Source of the DNA: Coenobita brevimanus
Taxonomy: Eukaryota; Arthropoda; Malacostraca; Decapoda; Coenobitidae
Length of the DNA stretch: 64,000 nt
Assembly (NCBI GenBank): GCA_032717465.1
Contig: CM064697.1
Location: forward strand, 5,578,033 to 5,642,032
Direction: 5' to 3'
The notes under the pieces: generated by a model
The model's database searches: none
The model's input: only the letters and a program-made list of their open reading frames with translations
Told to the model about the DNA's origin: nothing
Shown: positions 13,304 to 25,104 of the stretch, one piece after another
Numbering within the stretch: the first letter of the stretch is position 1
Layout of the letters: each line of letters opens with the position of its first letter
Translations under genes and position numbers: made by a program

Positions 13304-15030
13304 TCGCATACCTGGGGTAAGACAGATGAGAAAATGAACGAGTTTTGCAGACGCACATGACCCTATTAACAAGTTCCTTAAAAAAATGGCACTCAGTAGA
13401 TGGTGATTTGTGTGATTTCAGGTCCTAATAATTACCAAGGACAATATTTGCACTTACAATCACAGAGTGCTCCATATACCACAATGTTTGGTCAATGTTT
13501 CTGAAGGATACGTGCGGTAAAATGGAAGATACTTTTTTTTGGTGGACTGTACAGAAGACTCGCCAGGAAAGAGAATACGAAACAAAATTAATCAAAACTA
13601 ATTTACGTACAAAGTCAGAGCAGAAATAAAAAACAAGACTCATTAACCTCCCACTTAACTACAAACGCTTTAACATTTTTTAAATGAGAAAAAAGAATGC
13701 TAAATAACAGAACATCAAGACATCACCATTTTTTCATAATATACGTACAAGTAAATACAAAACTACAAAACTAATTAACATACCGTTCAGCCTCAGACAT
13801 TTCACCTTCTTCCTCATGAAAAGAAAAGACAATTTGAGAACTAGAGCAAGTCGGAAAATTAACCTTCATTAACAGTGAATTCGCATGAGCCCTCACCTGT
13901 GTGCCACAAGTGTGAAGGTGCGAGGGTGAGTGGGTCGGGTCGGGTCTATGTCGGGTTTTTGCTCCCTCTATCTGACCGACTTGTATGTGAAATTCCTTAA
14001 CAGCTGGAGTGACTCTACCCCCGACCACGCCTGCTCTGCTACTGCCACTCCCCATCAGACCTCATGCTGTAGGAGACGAATGGAACAGGGGCAATAGTGA
14101 AATATCAAACTGGGAGAAGAATCCATAAGAAAAATGGGATTCAAAGACAGATATGAAGTGTCTCCATTCCACATAAACTAGTCTAGTGAAATGAAGGACG
14201 AATTCTGGTAGGCTTGATCATCAAATAACCACGTACTGATCTTTTATTACTTGGCTGAACACTCCTCAAATTATGGAAAAAAAAAAAAGACCTGAATTTC
14301 GAGTATAGTGCATTAATAAATTCATTCACCATTTCTATTCATATTACTGTCAGACTATTTCACTTTGGCATGAAGATTTTTCGTTATTAAGGGTTAGGAA
14401 CAGTCACCATAAGCTCCCTTAAACAAATATTCTTTTTTTTTCCCTTGGTACTGTCATACATTTATACTCATCTTTGTATAGACTTCTCATAGTGATGGGG
14501 ATAAGCTACTTAATTAACCCCTTCCATCTGGTGACGTATTTTGTATCTTATTCTTGAAGGAACCATGCGATTTTACTTTACTTACAAAAGCCCCCTAGCA
14601 ATGAAACGGGCTGATGAAAGCTGTATCAAATCCCTCCAGAAACAGCAAGAATTAAAAATGAATGGGGTTATGTAAGGCTATAGCTATCTAACCCCTCAAC
14701 TTTAAAGTCTTGCTCATTTTAATCGTCAGGAAATAACAAGAATTCAAAAAAGACTAGTGGTTAAACAAGCCTACATCTAACCTCTCGAGTCCCTACTAAG
14801 CAGAATTAAATCAACAGGATAAAGAAAGAATGAAGAATGAGGTACTCGGACTAAAGTAGTATTGGAAGCTTCATAATAACCAAGCATATTCTCTCACTAA
14901 GCTGAATAAAATCGTCAAGAAATATCTACAACATATATTAATAGAAATAATAATAATAATAATAATAATAATAACGAACACCTTAAAAGTGTCCAAGGAC
15001 ACTTTTCATAAAAACTTCCCACAGTCAATG
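13176..15030. other. Intronic DNA without gene; poly(A), (AAT)n
   Basis: Poly(A) at about 13273-13300 and (AAT)n at about 14947-14974. A weak TTAA-flanked fragment CCCCTTCC...GGGG occupies about 14518-14667. No exon-like segment recognised. Confidence 0.55.
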
Positions 15031-15039
15031 CCTACTAAA

Positions 15040-15440
15040 ATCCGAGCTATAATGGGACCTTGAGGTCAAGGTCACTGATCTTGTGCATGTCACCTCAGGT
15101 TATCACAGACTATAAGTCCACCAAGTTCGGCGGCTCTAGCATTAATCTTTCATGGAAAGTCAGGAGACATCCAGAATATCTAGAATAGTCCCAATTTTTT
15201 AACCTACGCGATCTCACAGAAAAATCAACCGATTTGAACCATACTCCTTTCCGCACCACGTCCACCTTAAGGTCATAGTGTACAGTAGTAAAATTTCAGC
15301 TTCCTAGCTTTAGCGGTTTTTGAGCTGGCGTGGCTGACTCACTTTTCTGTGTTCTGGATAATAGCCGGAGAACCTGTAGACGGATTGCCATCATATTTGG
15401 CCAAAAAAAGCGGACAGTTGTCCGCCTGATCTAGGACATA
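15040..15440. repeat. Probable dispersed repeat with AGGTCA palindrome
   Basis: It begins with ACCTTGAGGTCAAGGTCAC, a palindromic arrangement of nuclear-receptor-type half-sites. Text-like conserved phrases follow, such as TTCGGCGGCTCTAGC and TTTTTGAGCTGGCGTGGC, resembling repeats common in aquatic invertebrate genomes. No ORF. The family is not identified. Confidence 0.35.
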
Positions 15441-15744
15441 GCCATTTCAATATCGCAATTTTAAAATAAGTAAGAATATTTATATTGACAAAAACAATAA
15501 AACCTCCCACAGGGATGTAGGAAGTTTTAACGATGTATCCGGAATGATGTGTTTAAATGCGAAGTTTCACCCTACCACTACTGAACACAATAAAATCGTA
15601 ATGTAACAGCAAGAACACAGTCACAGTGAGGTACCCGGACTGAAGTGATGTAAGGAAGTTTCACCGTACCAAGCAAACTGTCGCTCTCACTCGTCCCTGA
15701 CACCGCCAGGCGCTGGTATATTACACCACAAAATCAATTCGCTC

Positions 15745-16085
15745 ACATCACCTCACACTTTCACTTTTATTTCTCGCTCTTATTCATTCAGAAACTCACG
15801 TCACCCCCCACTTTCTGTCTCATGTCTCACTTTACTCATTCTCTTACTTATTCAACAGCTCATATCACCTCTCACTTTCAATTCACTCCTACTCATTTTT
15901 TTAATCATTCACAAATTCACATCACCTCTCACTTTCTCTTACTCATTCACAAACTCACGACACCTCTCACTTACTCTCTCACTTCTCACTAAGTCATTCT
16001 TTTACTCATTCACAACCTCACACCACCTCTCACTTTCTCTCTCAACTGTCACTCTTAATCATTCTTTTACTACCTCATTCTCAAG
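15745..16085 (+). repeat. C/T/A-rich tandem repeat, ~60-bp unit
   Basis: Diverged copies of CATTCACAAACTCACATCAC, CTCTCACTTTCTCTCTCACT and CTTACTCATTCTTTTACT. Confidence 0.75.
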
Positions 16086-16257
16086 CAATATCCTCCTCCC
16101 AGTCAGAGCCACCAAAGTAGAATACAAACTCCATCTGTATAACTAAAAAAGTCATTATAAAATGCATAAAATCTTGAAAAAACACATTATTATTCTGCCA
16201 AGAACCCGTAACGTCTCTAAGACAAATATACTACTTCTCACACGACACCAATTACCA

Positions 16258-16362
<105 letters not shown>

Positions 16363-16857
16363 ATTCAGGCCATTCTCCCACCTATGTAACATTAATTACG
16401 AAGACACAAAAGCCTATCAGACTCAAGAACACGTTAATATCGCCCAATAAAAAGAACCACGAATACCACGATAAAAATACACAAAACAATACTTGCACGA
16501 AAACAGGTAGGAAAATAAATCAATACCTTCACTCCGTCGACGCATTTTTTATTTTATACTACCACTAGGCAACGCTCTCTCACAGACGCTATTGGTGGAT
16601 AGTCAACCCCTCCAGTTAGAAAAATCCCTCCAAAGCTTAACAAAATCGTCTGGTGAGAGCAAAAATCCCATACATGTCATGGGACTGAAGATGTTATCCA
16701 CTAATATTTTTTCCCCTAACACACATCTGCAAAACACATTCTTAGGTCGCATTCTTGAAGCTATGGGACAATTTCTAGCACTTCGTCCTTAACCGTTCAT
16801 CTTAAACACTAAAGTATTTCCCTAACATACATCTGCATTCCCACAACATATTCTTGG

Positions 16858-17125
16858 GCCGTATTCTCGAAACCGTAGGACACTTGCTAGAACCCCTTCC
16901 TTAAATATTCATCTTGTGTTGTCGCCGATTAAGGAAGCGCCCTAGTACTTCTTCCTTAGCGATTTATTTTTGGATACGGCTGGTTAATATTGAGTTTTTG
17001 TGATATCTGTCCAGAAAACGGTGGTACTGGAATGATTTAAATGGCACGCAAGAGGATAGTATGGAGCAATAAGTAAAATAAATTGCTGAGGAAGGGGTGT
17101 TAGGGAGCTTCCAGTGAGTGTAAAG
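16858..17125. mobile_element. 195-bp MITE family, copy 1
   Basis: The core is 16922-17125, with the shared left motif CTTCCTTAGCGATTTATTTT, the central GGATACGGCTGGTTAATAT and the right motif AAATAAATTGCTGAGGAAGG, GGTGTTAGGGAGCTTCC. The left and right ends are inverted repeats of about 40 bp. The preceding 16750-16920 holds two further terminal fragments (CGTATTCTCGAAACCGTAGG, CGCATTCTTGAAGCTATGGG). Confidence 0.7.
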
Positions 17126-17507
17126 GTCAGGGAACAGTGACTCCGACCCTACCTTAAATGCCTACCTCCCTCCCTCCAATACAAGTCTTCAGGGACGATT
17201 TCTCTTCTTTATTTTTCCTTGCACAATACTTATCACTTATGCTTAGCCTAGAAGAGATGTGCTTTATTCTGCACTATAGTACTCTTGCGTCCTGTTTACC
17301 CTTAAAAGTGTTGTTCTTTACATAATATAATACGTTAGTAATTTCTGCTAACCTGATAATATTCTGCTTCAAGACACTGCATACTGAGAAACACTAATGT
17401 ACTTATATTTACTAAAAAAAAAATCTCTCCTCTACTCTCTATATGCTGACCCTACTAACCTCTTAAGTATTCTGCCTCACTAACCAACTAATCTTATCTT
17501 TTTGCAG

Positions 17508-17543
17508 TTGACATTAAGCTGGACACAGGGAAGCCGTGGTCAG
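17508..17543 (+). CDS. SLC34A: SLC34 36-nt microexon
   Basis: A 36-nt exon after the acceptor CTTTTTGCAG ends at TCAG|GTAGAA. In phase 1 it encodes VDIKLDTGKPWS, which joins KWD of the preceding exon to EMTTGEKVK of the next. Both flanking introns are phase 1 and the length is divisible by three, so skipping would keep frame. It lies in the cytosolic region between the DDPW motif and the first membrane helix. The donor (GTAGAA) is weaker than the others in this gene. I am fairly sure of it because it restores a continuous frame of plausible sequence, but transcript evidence is lacking. Confidence 0.65.
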
Positions 17544-17659
17544 GTAGAAATCATATAAGTTTTTTCACTGGGGTGTTTATGTCTCGCACTGTGAACCATT
17601 TATGTTGGGAAGCTGTCTATACATGTGAGCTACTGTGGTGTCTGTAACGTGGATGTGTG

Positions 17660-17760
17660 ATAGATAGATAGATAGACAGACAGACAGAGATAGATAGATA
17701 GATATAGATAGACAGATACACAAACATAGATAGTTTGATAGAGACAGATAGATAGGGTAT
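17660..17760. repeat. (GATA)n / (GACA) microsatellite
   Basis: Imperfect TAGA/CAGA tetranucleotide tract between the SLC34 microexon and the next exon. Confidence 0.95.
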
Positions 17761-18138
17761 GTTGTTCAAATCTAGGTCACAGCATATCCTACTTTAAAGT
17801 ATATCTATAAATGCTTCATTAGACGGCTGTATCCAGCTGTGTGTCTCACAGGAACCTGAGAGTTATGAGAGATAAGTCCTAAACCTCTTTAGAATTCCTC
17901 TTGGCTGAATAAATCAATAAAATAATTCGTCTATTGAAGAAGAAAGTGTTAATATGTTTGATCCAATTTACGATAGTGGTATGCTTGCTGAAAGACTTAA
18001 TATATAAGGTTAAGTTTACGGTGGTGTTAGTTTGCTGACGGAGGTAATATGTTTTATCCAGTTTACAAAGGTGTTGCTTATTAAGAGTTAATATATTCGA
18101 CCCGATTTACGACACTACTGTGTTCGATCCCCCCGCAG

Positions 18139-18279
18139 AGATGACGACAGGCGAAAAGGTGAAGCGGGTATGTATCAACACTGCCAAGGTGGTACTGGTG
18201 CTGGGGTTCCTGTATCTCTTCATCTGCTCCCTCGACTTCCTCTCATCCGCCTTCAGACTCATCGCCGGCAAGACCACGA
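18139..18279 (+). CDS. SLC34A: SLC34 exon with first transmembrane segment
   Basis: The acceptor is CCCCGCAG and the donor ACGA|GTGAGT (phase 1 in and out). The exon encodes EMTTGEKVKRVCINTAKVV and then the hydrophobic segment LVLGFLYLFICSLDFLSSAF, followed by RLIAGKTT. The FLY-F-CSLD-LSSAF pattern is diagnostic of the first hydrophobic segment of SLC34 proteins. The coding sequence is clearly GC-richer than its intronic surroundings. Confidence 0.93.
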
Positions 18280-18296
18280 GTGAGTACCCCATGAAC

Positions 18297-18520
18297 ACTT
18301 CCTATCACGACGTCTTTTACATTTTTCTATTGCTATCTCATGACGATTTTGTTCATCTTAGGAATGACTTATTGTACTGAAGGGGTTAATTAAGGCAATA
18401 TCTAACCCAAATTCAACGACCACAAAGTCTTTTATAATTTTCTATTGCTATTACCAGACGTTTTTGTTCATATTAGGAATGACTTACTGGACCGGAGGGG
18501 TTGAGAGCAATATCTAACCC
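18297..18520 (+). repeat. Two-copy tandem duplication (~115 bp unit) just inside the intron
   Basis: Two degenerate copies (about 18297-18410 and 18411-18520) share ACGTCTTTTA, TTTTCTATTGCTAT, TTTTGTTCAT.TTAGGAATGACTTA, GGGGTT and GCAATATCTAACCC. The unit begins only about 20 bp after the exon donor. It ends in motifs resembling the TTAACCCC termini of small MITEs elsewhere in the window. Confidence 0.7.
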
Positions 18521-19072
18521 CTCCAGTTCCGTAAGTCTATTCGGAGCAAGAGTAAACCAGACGTCCTTGGGCTGAAGTGCTTAAAGTTTGGGGGAAGGAT
18601 TGATCCAGTTTACTCTGGCTAACTTCAAATGGTTCTACTCGCCAACTGGGAAGTCTCTCGAGGCTGGAGGATTTGCTTTGTCGCTGCTCCTAACTTCGTA
18701 TCCTATTCTCTAACCATCCCACCTAGTTTTTTATTTGTCTCAGGAAACCGTGCAGCAGGAACAGTATTTACGAATTACCCAAACCTTCTCCTTTGGGCTT
18801 GTAATTACTCCGTACTGATACTGGTCATGTACAGGCAATATTACTTAGCACGGGAAAATTCACCACAGCCAAAGGATTAATTTTGTTAGAAGACCAGACC
18901 ACAGACACAAAAATGACGGAGTTCCAAAGACATTTATTGCAACACATTATCATTCTTTAAAATCACACACGACTACGGGTATCGGTACTACCCTGTCATT
19001 ACGATAGCGTCCTTTATCATTTATTCCCGCTACCAACACAGGATTTAATTTAGCTTAGGAGAGAGATCAAGA

Positions 19073-19276
19073 CTCGTATTCTCGGTAGTTAAGAAAGCTC
19101 CTTAACACCTCTTCCCTAGTGATTTATTTCTGGATACAGCTGGTTAATATCAATGTGTATGTTATTTATGGTGAGTATGTTGGGATCTGAGTGACTTAAA
19201 TAACACAGAAGAGGATACTACGAAGTAATATGCAAAATAAATCGCTTAGAAAAAGGCGTTAGGGTAGTGCTTCATT
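19073..19276. mobile_element. 195-bp MITE family, copy 2
   Basis: The left end AAAGCTCCTTAACACCTCTT and GTGATTTATTTCTGGATACA, the central GGTTAATATCAATGTGTATG and the right end AAATAAATCGCTTAGAAAAA, GGCGTTAGGGTAGTGCTTC match copies 1 and 3. The terminal inverted repeat is recognisable. No coding capacity. Confidence 0.75.
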
Positions 19277-19278
19277 AG

Positions 19279-19305
19279 CCCCTTCACTGCAAGAGCTCTC
19301 CCATT

Positions 19306-19352
<47 letters not shown>

Positions 19353-19383
19353 AAACCGAAAAATGACCACCGTACTGAAAGGG
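19279..19383. mobile_element. Small TTAA-flanked MITE with internal (GA)n
   Basis: The left end CCCCTTCACTGCAAGAGC is preceded by TTAG. The right end, reverse complement CCCTTTCAGTACGGTGG, is followed by TTAA at 19384-19387. A (GA)n tract (about 19309-19350) fills the middle. Likely a piggyBac-type non-autonomous remnant. Confidence 0.5.
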
Positions 19384-19442
19384 TTAACTGGGGCTGACGG
19401 GAGGTGAGAGCCGGGGAGTATATTTATTAAGGGTCCTGGGTT

Positions 19443-19646
19443 CGTACTATCGTCGTTTAAGGAGGCTCCCTAACACCTCTTCCTAAGCGATTTATTTTTG
19501 GATATGGCTGGTTAATATCCTTCTGAATATCATTTATGACGAGTATGGCGATATTAAGAGGATTTATATGACACGAAAAGCGGTAAGAAGGTGTAACAAG
19601 CAAAATAAATCGGTAAGGTAGAGATGTTAGGGTGCTTCGATAACTG
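19443..19646. mobile_element. 195-bp MITE family, copy 3
   Basis: Left end AGGAGGCTCCCTAACACCTC and TTCCTAAGCGATTTATTTTT. The right end, reverse complement AAGCACCCTAACATCTCTAC and CTTACCGATTTATTTTGC, is a clear ~40-bp inverted repeat of it. Best-preserved copy. Confidence 0.8.
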
Positions 19647-19973
19647 AGGAAAAAACGAACCTTTGTCAATTTCCAAAATGAACGTGTTTCCATATCAAAT
19701 TACTCTTATCTGATTTTTTTTTTTTCGTATTCTTTCACTATTATTCATTATGGCTGTAAAGTGTATGGTAGTTGTACAAGAGGAAAGAATCGACAGGCAA
19801 TATTATACGCCACTTAAGTTCAAGAAAGTTTGTAAATATGACCCACGGAATCCGGCTACTTAGCACAAACAAAAAATTATGGACAGTAAAAGTGAATGTA
19901 GGGTGAACCTGGATAACCAACCAGTCCCGCTCCTCACTCCACCCTTCTTCCCACATCAGTGACTCCAGAATTG

Positions 19974-20029
19974 TAGTAGTAATAGTAGTAGTAGTAGTAA
20001 AAGTAGTAGTAGTAGTAGTAGTAGTAGTA

Positions 20030-20085
<56 letters not shown>
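19974..20085. repeat. (AGT)n-(AAT)n microsatellite
   Basis: Trinucleotide tract changing from GTA to AAT. The poly-Tyr/poly-Leu frame on the minus strand is its translation. Confidence 0.98.
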
Positions 20086-20088
<3 letters not shown>

Positions 20089-20099
20089 TGGCCTAATTT

Positions 20100-21895
20100 A
20101 AATATCCATAAACTTAACCTAAGTAGAACCCAGACAACCAACCAATTCCGCTCCTCACTCTACCCTTCTTCCCACAACCTAATGGCAATACAAATAATAA
20201 TAGACTAATTTCAATGTGAATATTCCATAACTCCAAAAATTTTGTCTTCCGCTGGCAAGGCCACAAATGACCTGCTCTCACCTAACCACTCCACTCCAGT
20301 GACAACGTTTTATATTATTTCTACCATGAGATTATTTCATTCGGCTTTAGAAAGATTTTTAAAACTCGAGAAACTTGATAAAACCTTCAGCAACCCTTCA
20401 CAACCTGATATCTGTCCTAAGTTAAATAAATCGTCTGGTGGTCGAAGGAATGAAATATAAAATGTCATCTGATGAAGGGGCTAACCTACATGTGAGTAAA
20501 CTCAGTACCTGAATATAAAAACTAGTATTATCATGCATATTTTCATGAGGCAGTATCATTCCCCATTATGGTGGACAGGCAACATCCGTTTATCTTCACT
20601 GTCACCTTGTCTTCCCTATTCTCCAATGCAAAAGTTAACCGGTAGTCTCTGTCCTTCATGTAAACAATCTTCAGTCTTTTTTAAGGGCGATATGTCCAGC
20701 CATCTCCAAATGAACGGGTCTGTATTTTGCTTTTCTTTTGTCCAGTTCTCTTTGGGTGGAAAACTGTGATGGTTTCTATCCCTTGGTTCTTTCTTTTGCA
20801 TTAAAAAAAAAATAATCAGTTATTATAAATGAGTTCTGGCCTAGTGCTGTATGGATCACTGCTTAAAAGCCAAATATCGTACATAATGTCACCCACAAAA
20901 ATGAATTACAGAAAGTTAACAATTACCCTAATCTTTTTAATGGCATCAGTATTTTTTATTCAAAGAAATCTCAATTTTTACACCAATAACATGCATTCAA
21001 AGTTAATGTGAATGAACAGTATTTCCATATACCGATATAGCAAGAGTCTTCGTTCACCACGGTAGACCTTCTTCATCCATACTCGGCCAACTCTCTTAAA
21101 GAAGTGACAGATAGCTCAGTGGCAGCCCAAGGTTATAAAAAGTTTTGCAAGACGCCGATGCTGTTTACATGCAATATATCCGGCTGTGGCAACGAACTGC
21201 AGCATGACACGACGACTTTCTGGATACGTCATGCCTGCCTGTCACTTTTTGCATATTGGTTCTACGGTATATCCACAACAGCCGGTGCTGGAAAGGGACG
21301 GTTGTTGCAGTGGCACAGAAATAACAGGGCGGCTTCGATGTCCTGTTATACTAATGTTCCTCAACTCCCTACCTATCCCTCGAAAGGATTGTTTTTCTAG
21401 CAGTATCTTGAAGTTGATCTCAGAGTATGATAGTTTGGAATCGTTATATTCTTGTAAAGTGTGTAGTATTTTATAACTAAAGAAACATTTTAATATAACA
21501 CGTGAATTAAGAACTAAGTTAATCAAGAATATCGGTATGAAAGTAATCCCTCCCCTTCTCCATATTTGAGCATACTTTCACAATGCGTGATGCAAAGTTA
21601 GGCAGAAGTCAGAATAATACAAAATCAATAATAACACCGTCATAAGAATCAGTCAAAAGATAATACGTTGTAAAAAAAAAATAATAATAATAATAATAAT
21701 TTATGGGCACATTGCGAAACAAAATCGAACAATAGAATGTCATCAGCACATCGATGTGTCCCGTATTAACTCAGAATGCGATTATTTTTTTTATGTTCTG
21801 GCAATTACCAGAATTTTATTCAGTTTTGGGAACGTGTTTTGAGAGGGTGGAGACCCTTTAATATTAGAGTGACTTCCTAACGTGGAAAACATCGT
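20100..21895. other. Intronic DNA, no gene recognised
   Basis: It contains several 60-100 codon open frames without recognisable domains. There is no splice-site pair that would insert them in the SLC34 frame. (AAT)n at about 21680-21700. Confidence 0.55.
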
Positions 21896-21897
21896 AT

Positions 21898-21899
<2 letters not shown>

Positions 21900-21971
<72 letters not shown>

Positions 21972-22262
21972 CGTATAAATGAAAATGACCGAAGTGAAGT
22001 GGTTTACGTGCGAGTGGCACAAAATCACCTAAGCATGATACTGGATTACACTCATTTCTAGCTGCCGTTCGATGTGCACAACAATAATACAACACATGCA
22101 GACGACTTTGATACTGATGCCAGTGACAAGTTGGCAATGTTGGCAGAGAGGACTGTGGAATCGCGAAGAAAAGGTAGGGAACTGGATAAGAGGGTGACAG
22201 GTGTATCACAAAGAAGCTGGAATTAAAGCCCAGGAAAATTAGGAGTGAGAGTGAGAGTGAGA

Positions 22263-22303
<41 letters not shown>

Positions 22304-22310
22304 GGGGGGG
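21900..22310. repeat. (AT)n and (GA)n microsatellites
   Basis: (AT)n at about 21900-21969 and GAGAGT/(GA)n at about 22245-22300. The minus-strand 161-codon frame here consists of their translations joined by unremarkable sequence. Confidence 0.97.
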
Positions 22311-23992
22311 GGGTCGAGGGTATCACTTTCCTGACGTCAAGGTTGCGGAGTTGCGGTGGCACAGTACAGAAATGGCTGGCTGACCTTTCACTGTTAATTA
22401 CCTACCTGTAAGGAACACGCATCAACCTCATCGTCCCTTAAATTCTCATTTTTTTTTCTTTCATTCTAATAAGGAAGACCTAACAAGGAAGAAGGTAAAA
22501 TCGTGGCTTAGAAGTTTTTAGTAAGTAGTCGTGCTGAAAGACTGGATTTTAATTCGTGATATTAAGAAGAAACAAGATAAAAATCCAATTGGCTTTCTCA
22601 TAGTCTACCTGTTTATTTGTAGTCCTCCACTGCTGCAAAAGTGGTAATATAATCTTGGTTCCACACTTATAAATGTTTTTGACCTTAACCGTAAAGTAAG
22701 GCTGTTCGTTTACACTTTATCTCCAGTCATACAGAAACCATACGCTTGACAACCAAACTGGAGTGAATTTGAAAAAAATATGAAAAATACAATTAATTCT
22801 GATAACAGTAAACTGCAATAGAAACATTTTCATCCTGGAAATTGGTTAAGTTCCTTGATAAATCCGTTCGTAGGACCTTCCCGTGAGTCATGATGAGGTA
22901 TCTGACTGAGGCTGGTGTAGTGGGGGTTAGACTACAGCAGGAAATAACAACGTGGATGTTTTTCAACATAAGTTCCTAGCAATACCTGTCATATGTAATC
23001 TCACGACAACACCTGCTACCATGGTAATGGCGTTAATAAACGTCACATGTCGTGTTAGTGTTGCAACAACAGCGGAAAAATAACTGCTCTGAGTCATGTA
23101 GCACAGCACCTGAACTGTTCTTAGGGAAGGCTCACAAGAAGCAGTTTAGTATGTGTGTGCAGTTTTTTAATCCGTTATATTTCGTGAAATTTTCCATGAA
23201 CTAAGACTACGGTTAATAACAGATGTTAGTGATTTCTTAGCTAGAAATTTTCTTGGTCTATCATTAAACAAATAGCAGTTCTTAAGAAAATGAATATCTA
23301 TTAGTCAACATGAGTTACAAGATGAGGAAGTGTGTGTGCAGGTGGTTACTTCCTAGCAATAAGACCTGGAAGTATTGCTGGTGTGATTACCTGTGGCCAG
23401 TGTAGTCGAGGACACCGCTTCTCCCTCATTCTCACTGCCTCTTCCTCCTTCCCCCCACTAGGACACAGGAAGCCCAAGCACAGGACGCAGATCACACCTC
23501 ACTTCCGCACTCGGCCAGGATATCATACTCTGAAGCTTTGGAAAAGAACCCTAGTTAGATATCATGAACAACTGCTGATTTCCAAAGCAGCCAATCTTTA
23601 TCAAAGTGAAATCTTTGTATCAACTGCATACAAAGGCGGACATACACACTCCATTAAATATGTAAGCTGAGATGCTGATGCTGTGTCTTTTGATAGCGGG
23701 TACGAGGATCCTCACACGTATTCGTTGCGGTACCCAGCCACCTGCGTCTCCATCCAGAATAACGTGTCTTGTTTACACCGCCGGCCGCAGGCAATACTGT
23801 ACCTATCCGGGCTGCGCATGCCCTCCCTTCGCTAAATATGGAGAATCAAGTTTACACCCGCTCCTTAATTTACACATCAGTAATACAAGCTCTTAAAATC
23901 CAACGGGCATACTGTCCTTGGTTTATCAGAGGTTTGTGGAACTGACATGGTTGCGTGCATAAGATTTTGTGCTGAAGCGACAGTTTTATATA

Positions 23993-23995
<3 letters not shown>
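22311..23995. other. Intronic DNA, no gene recognised
   Basis: No transposon or exon recognised. At 23440-23485 a strong pyrimidine tract with TAG precedes GACACAGGAAGCCC, resembling part of the 36-nt microexon, but no usable donor follows. Confidence 0.5.
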
Positions 23996-24043
<48 letters not shown>

Positions 24044-24185
24044 CCCTTTTCACAACAATTGCTCGGCAAAAAAAATAAATAAAAAATAGGCAATATACGA
24101 TACAATATTACCTGAAGCCAGAGTAATGAAATGGTTTCTCCTGAGGAGGAAACCATTTATTGTGATTACAAAGAAAAACAAGTTT

Positions 24186-24226
<41 letters not shown>
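23996..24226. repeat. (AT)n and (CA)n microsatellites flanking a short palindrome
   Basis: (AT)n at about 23996-24041 and (CA)n at about 24187-24226. Between them at about 24129-24157 lies the imperfect inverted repeat AAATGGTTTCTCC TGA GGAGGAAACCATTT (written in three parts). Confidence 0.9.
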
Positions 24227-24228
<2 letters not shown>

Positions 24229-24589
24229 TGACTAGGGTGGTATATAACCTTTGTGGGTACTGACTGAAATACGAAACTCAGCACATAAGAAATGTGTTTT
24301 ACAGGGTACATATTATACCGTGTACTTCAAGAAAAAAAAATCGGTAAATCATCTGACGGCAAAGAGAATATAATAAAAAAAAAAAAGACCCAAGCCTGGT
24401 AAATGGGTTAATTAGGAAGTGTCCAGGTAGAAGAGTGTGCACAGTAGACCTTTATATCGCAGTCTAATTAGAACACCCTCATCAGCACCTGGTTGGATAT
24501 GGTAAAACATAAAACTATATGCTTTAGCCTCTCTGTTCCCCAGTCCTTCAGTCCCTTCCCCTTCCAACCTCTACCTCCACTCACCTCCT

Positions 24590-24870
24590 CTATCACCACT
24601 CCCCACTATCTCTCCCTACCCCCACTCCCACAATTTCCCCCTGCCCCCTCTATCTACCCCATCCCCACCCCCACTATCTACCCCCACCCCCACTATCTAC
24701 CCCCACCCCCACTATCTACCCCCATCCCCACTATCTACCCCCATCCCCACCCCCACTACCTACCACCATCCCCACTCCCAGTATTTACCCCCATCCCCAC
24801 TCCCACTATCCCCCAACCCTTACCCCCATTATCTCCCCCAACCCTCACCCCCAGCACCCTGACTCTCACT
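24590..24870 (+). repeat. Minisatellite, ~19-22-bp unit (CCCCCACTATCTACCCCCAT)
   Basis: About a dozen copies of CCCCACTATCTACCCCCA(C/T). It translates as Pro/His/Tyr-rich frames that are not genes. Confidence 0.92.
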
Positions 24871-25104
24871 TTCCGCCGTACCCTGGCAGAGGAACAAGGA
24901 AGGGAGGTGAAAGTCTTAGATCCTTCAATCCTCAAATCTTGAGTAATTATCTGACTTAATGACCCTTGTGCAGTTGATTGACATGTATATTTTTTTCTTA
25001 TTAAATTCAAAGTCGCACCTCCATATCCACGATGACTCTTCCTAACGTCTTATTAAACTACCTTGGAAGCTGGTTAAGGTATTTCCCTCTCCCATTTTTA
25101 AGTT

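Noticed and set aside
21877..22362. 161-codon minus-strand frame
   Set aside because: Composed of translated (AT)n and (GA)n microsatellites.
23440..23500. Possible extra SLC34 exon after a strong pyrimidine tract (GACACAGGAAGCCC, similar to the 36-nt microexon)
   Set aside because: It lies after the first membrane exon, has no suitable donor, and the neighbouring exons already join in frame without it.
24493..24942. 149-codon Pro/His/Tyr-rich frame
   Set aside because: Translation of a C-rich minisatellite.
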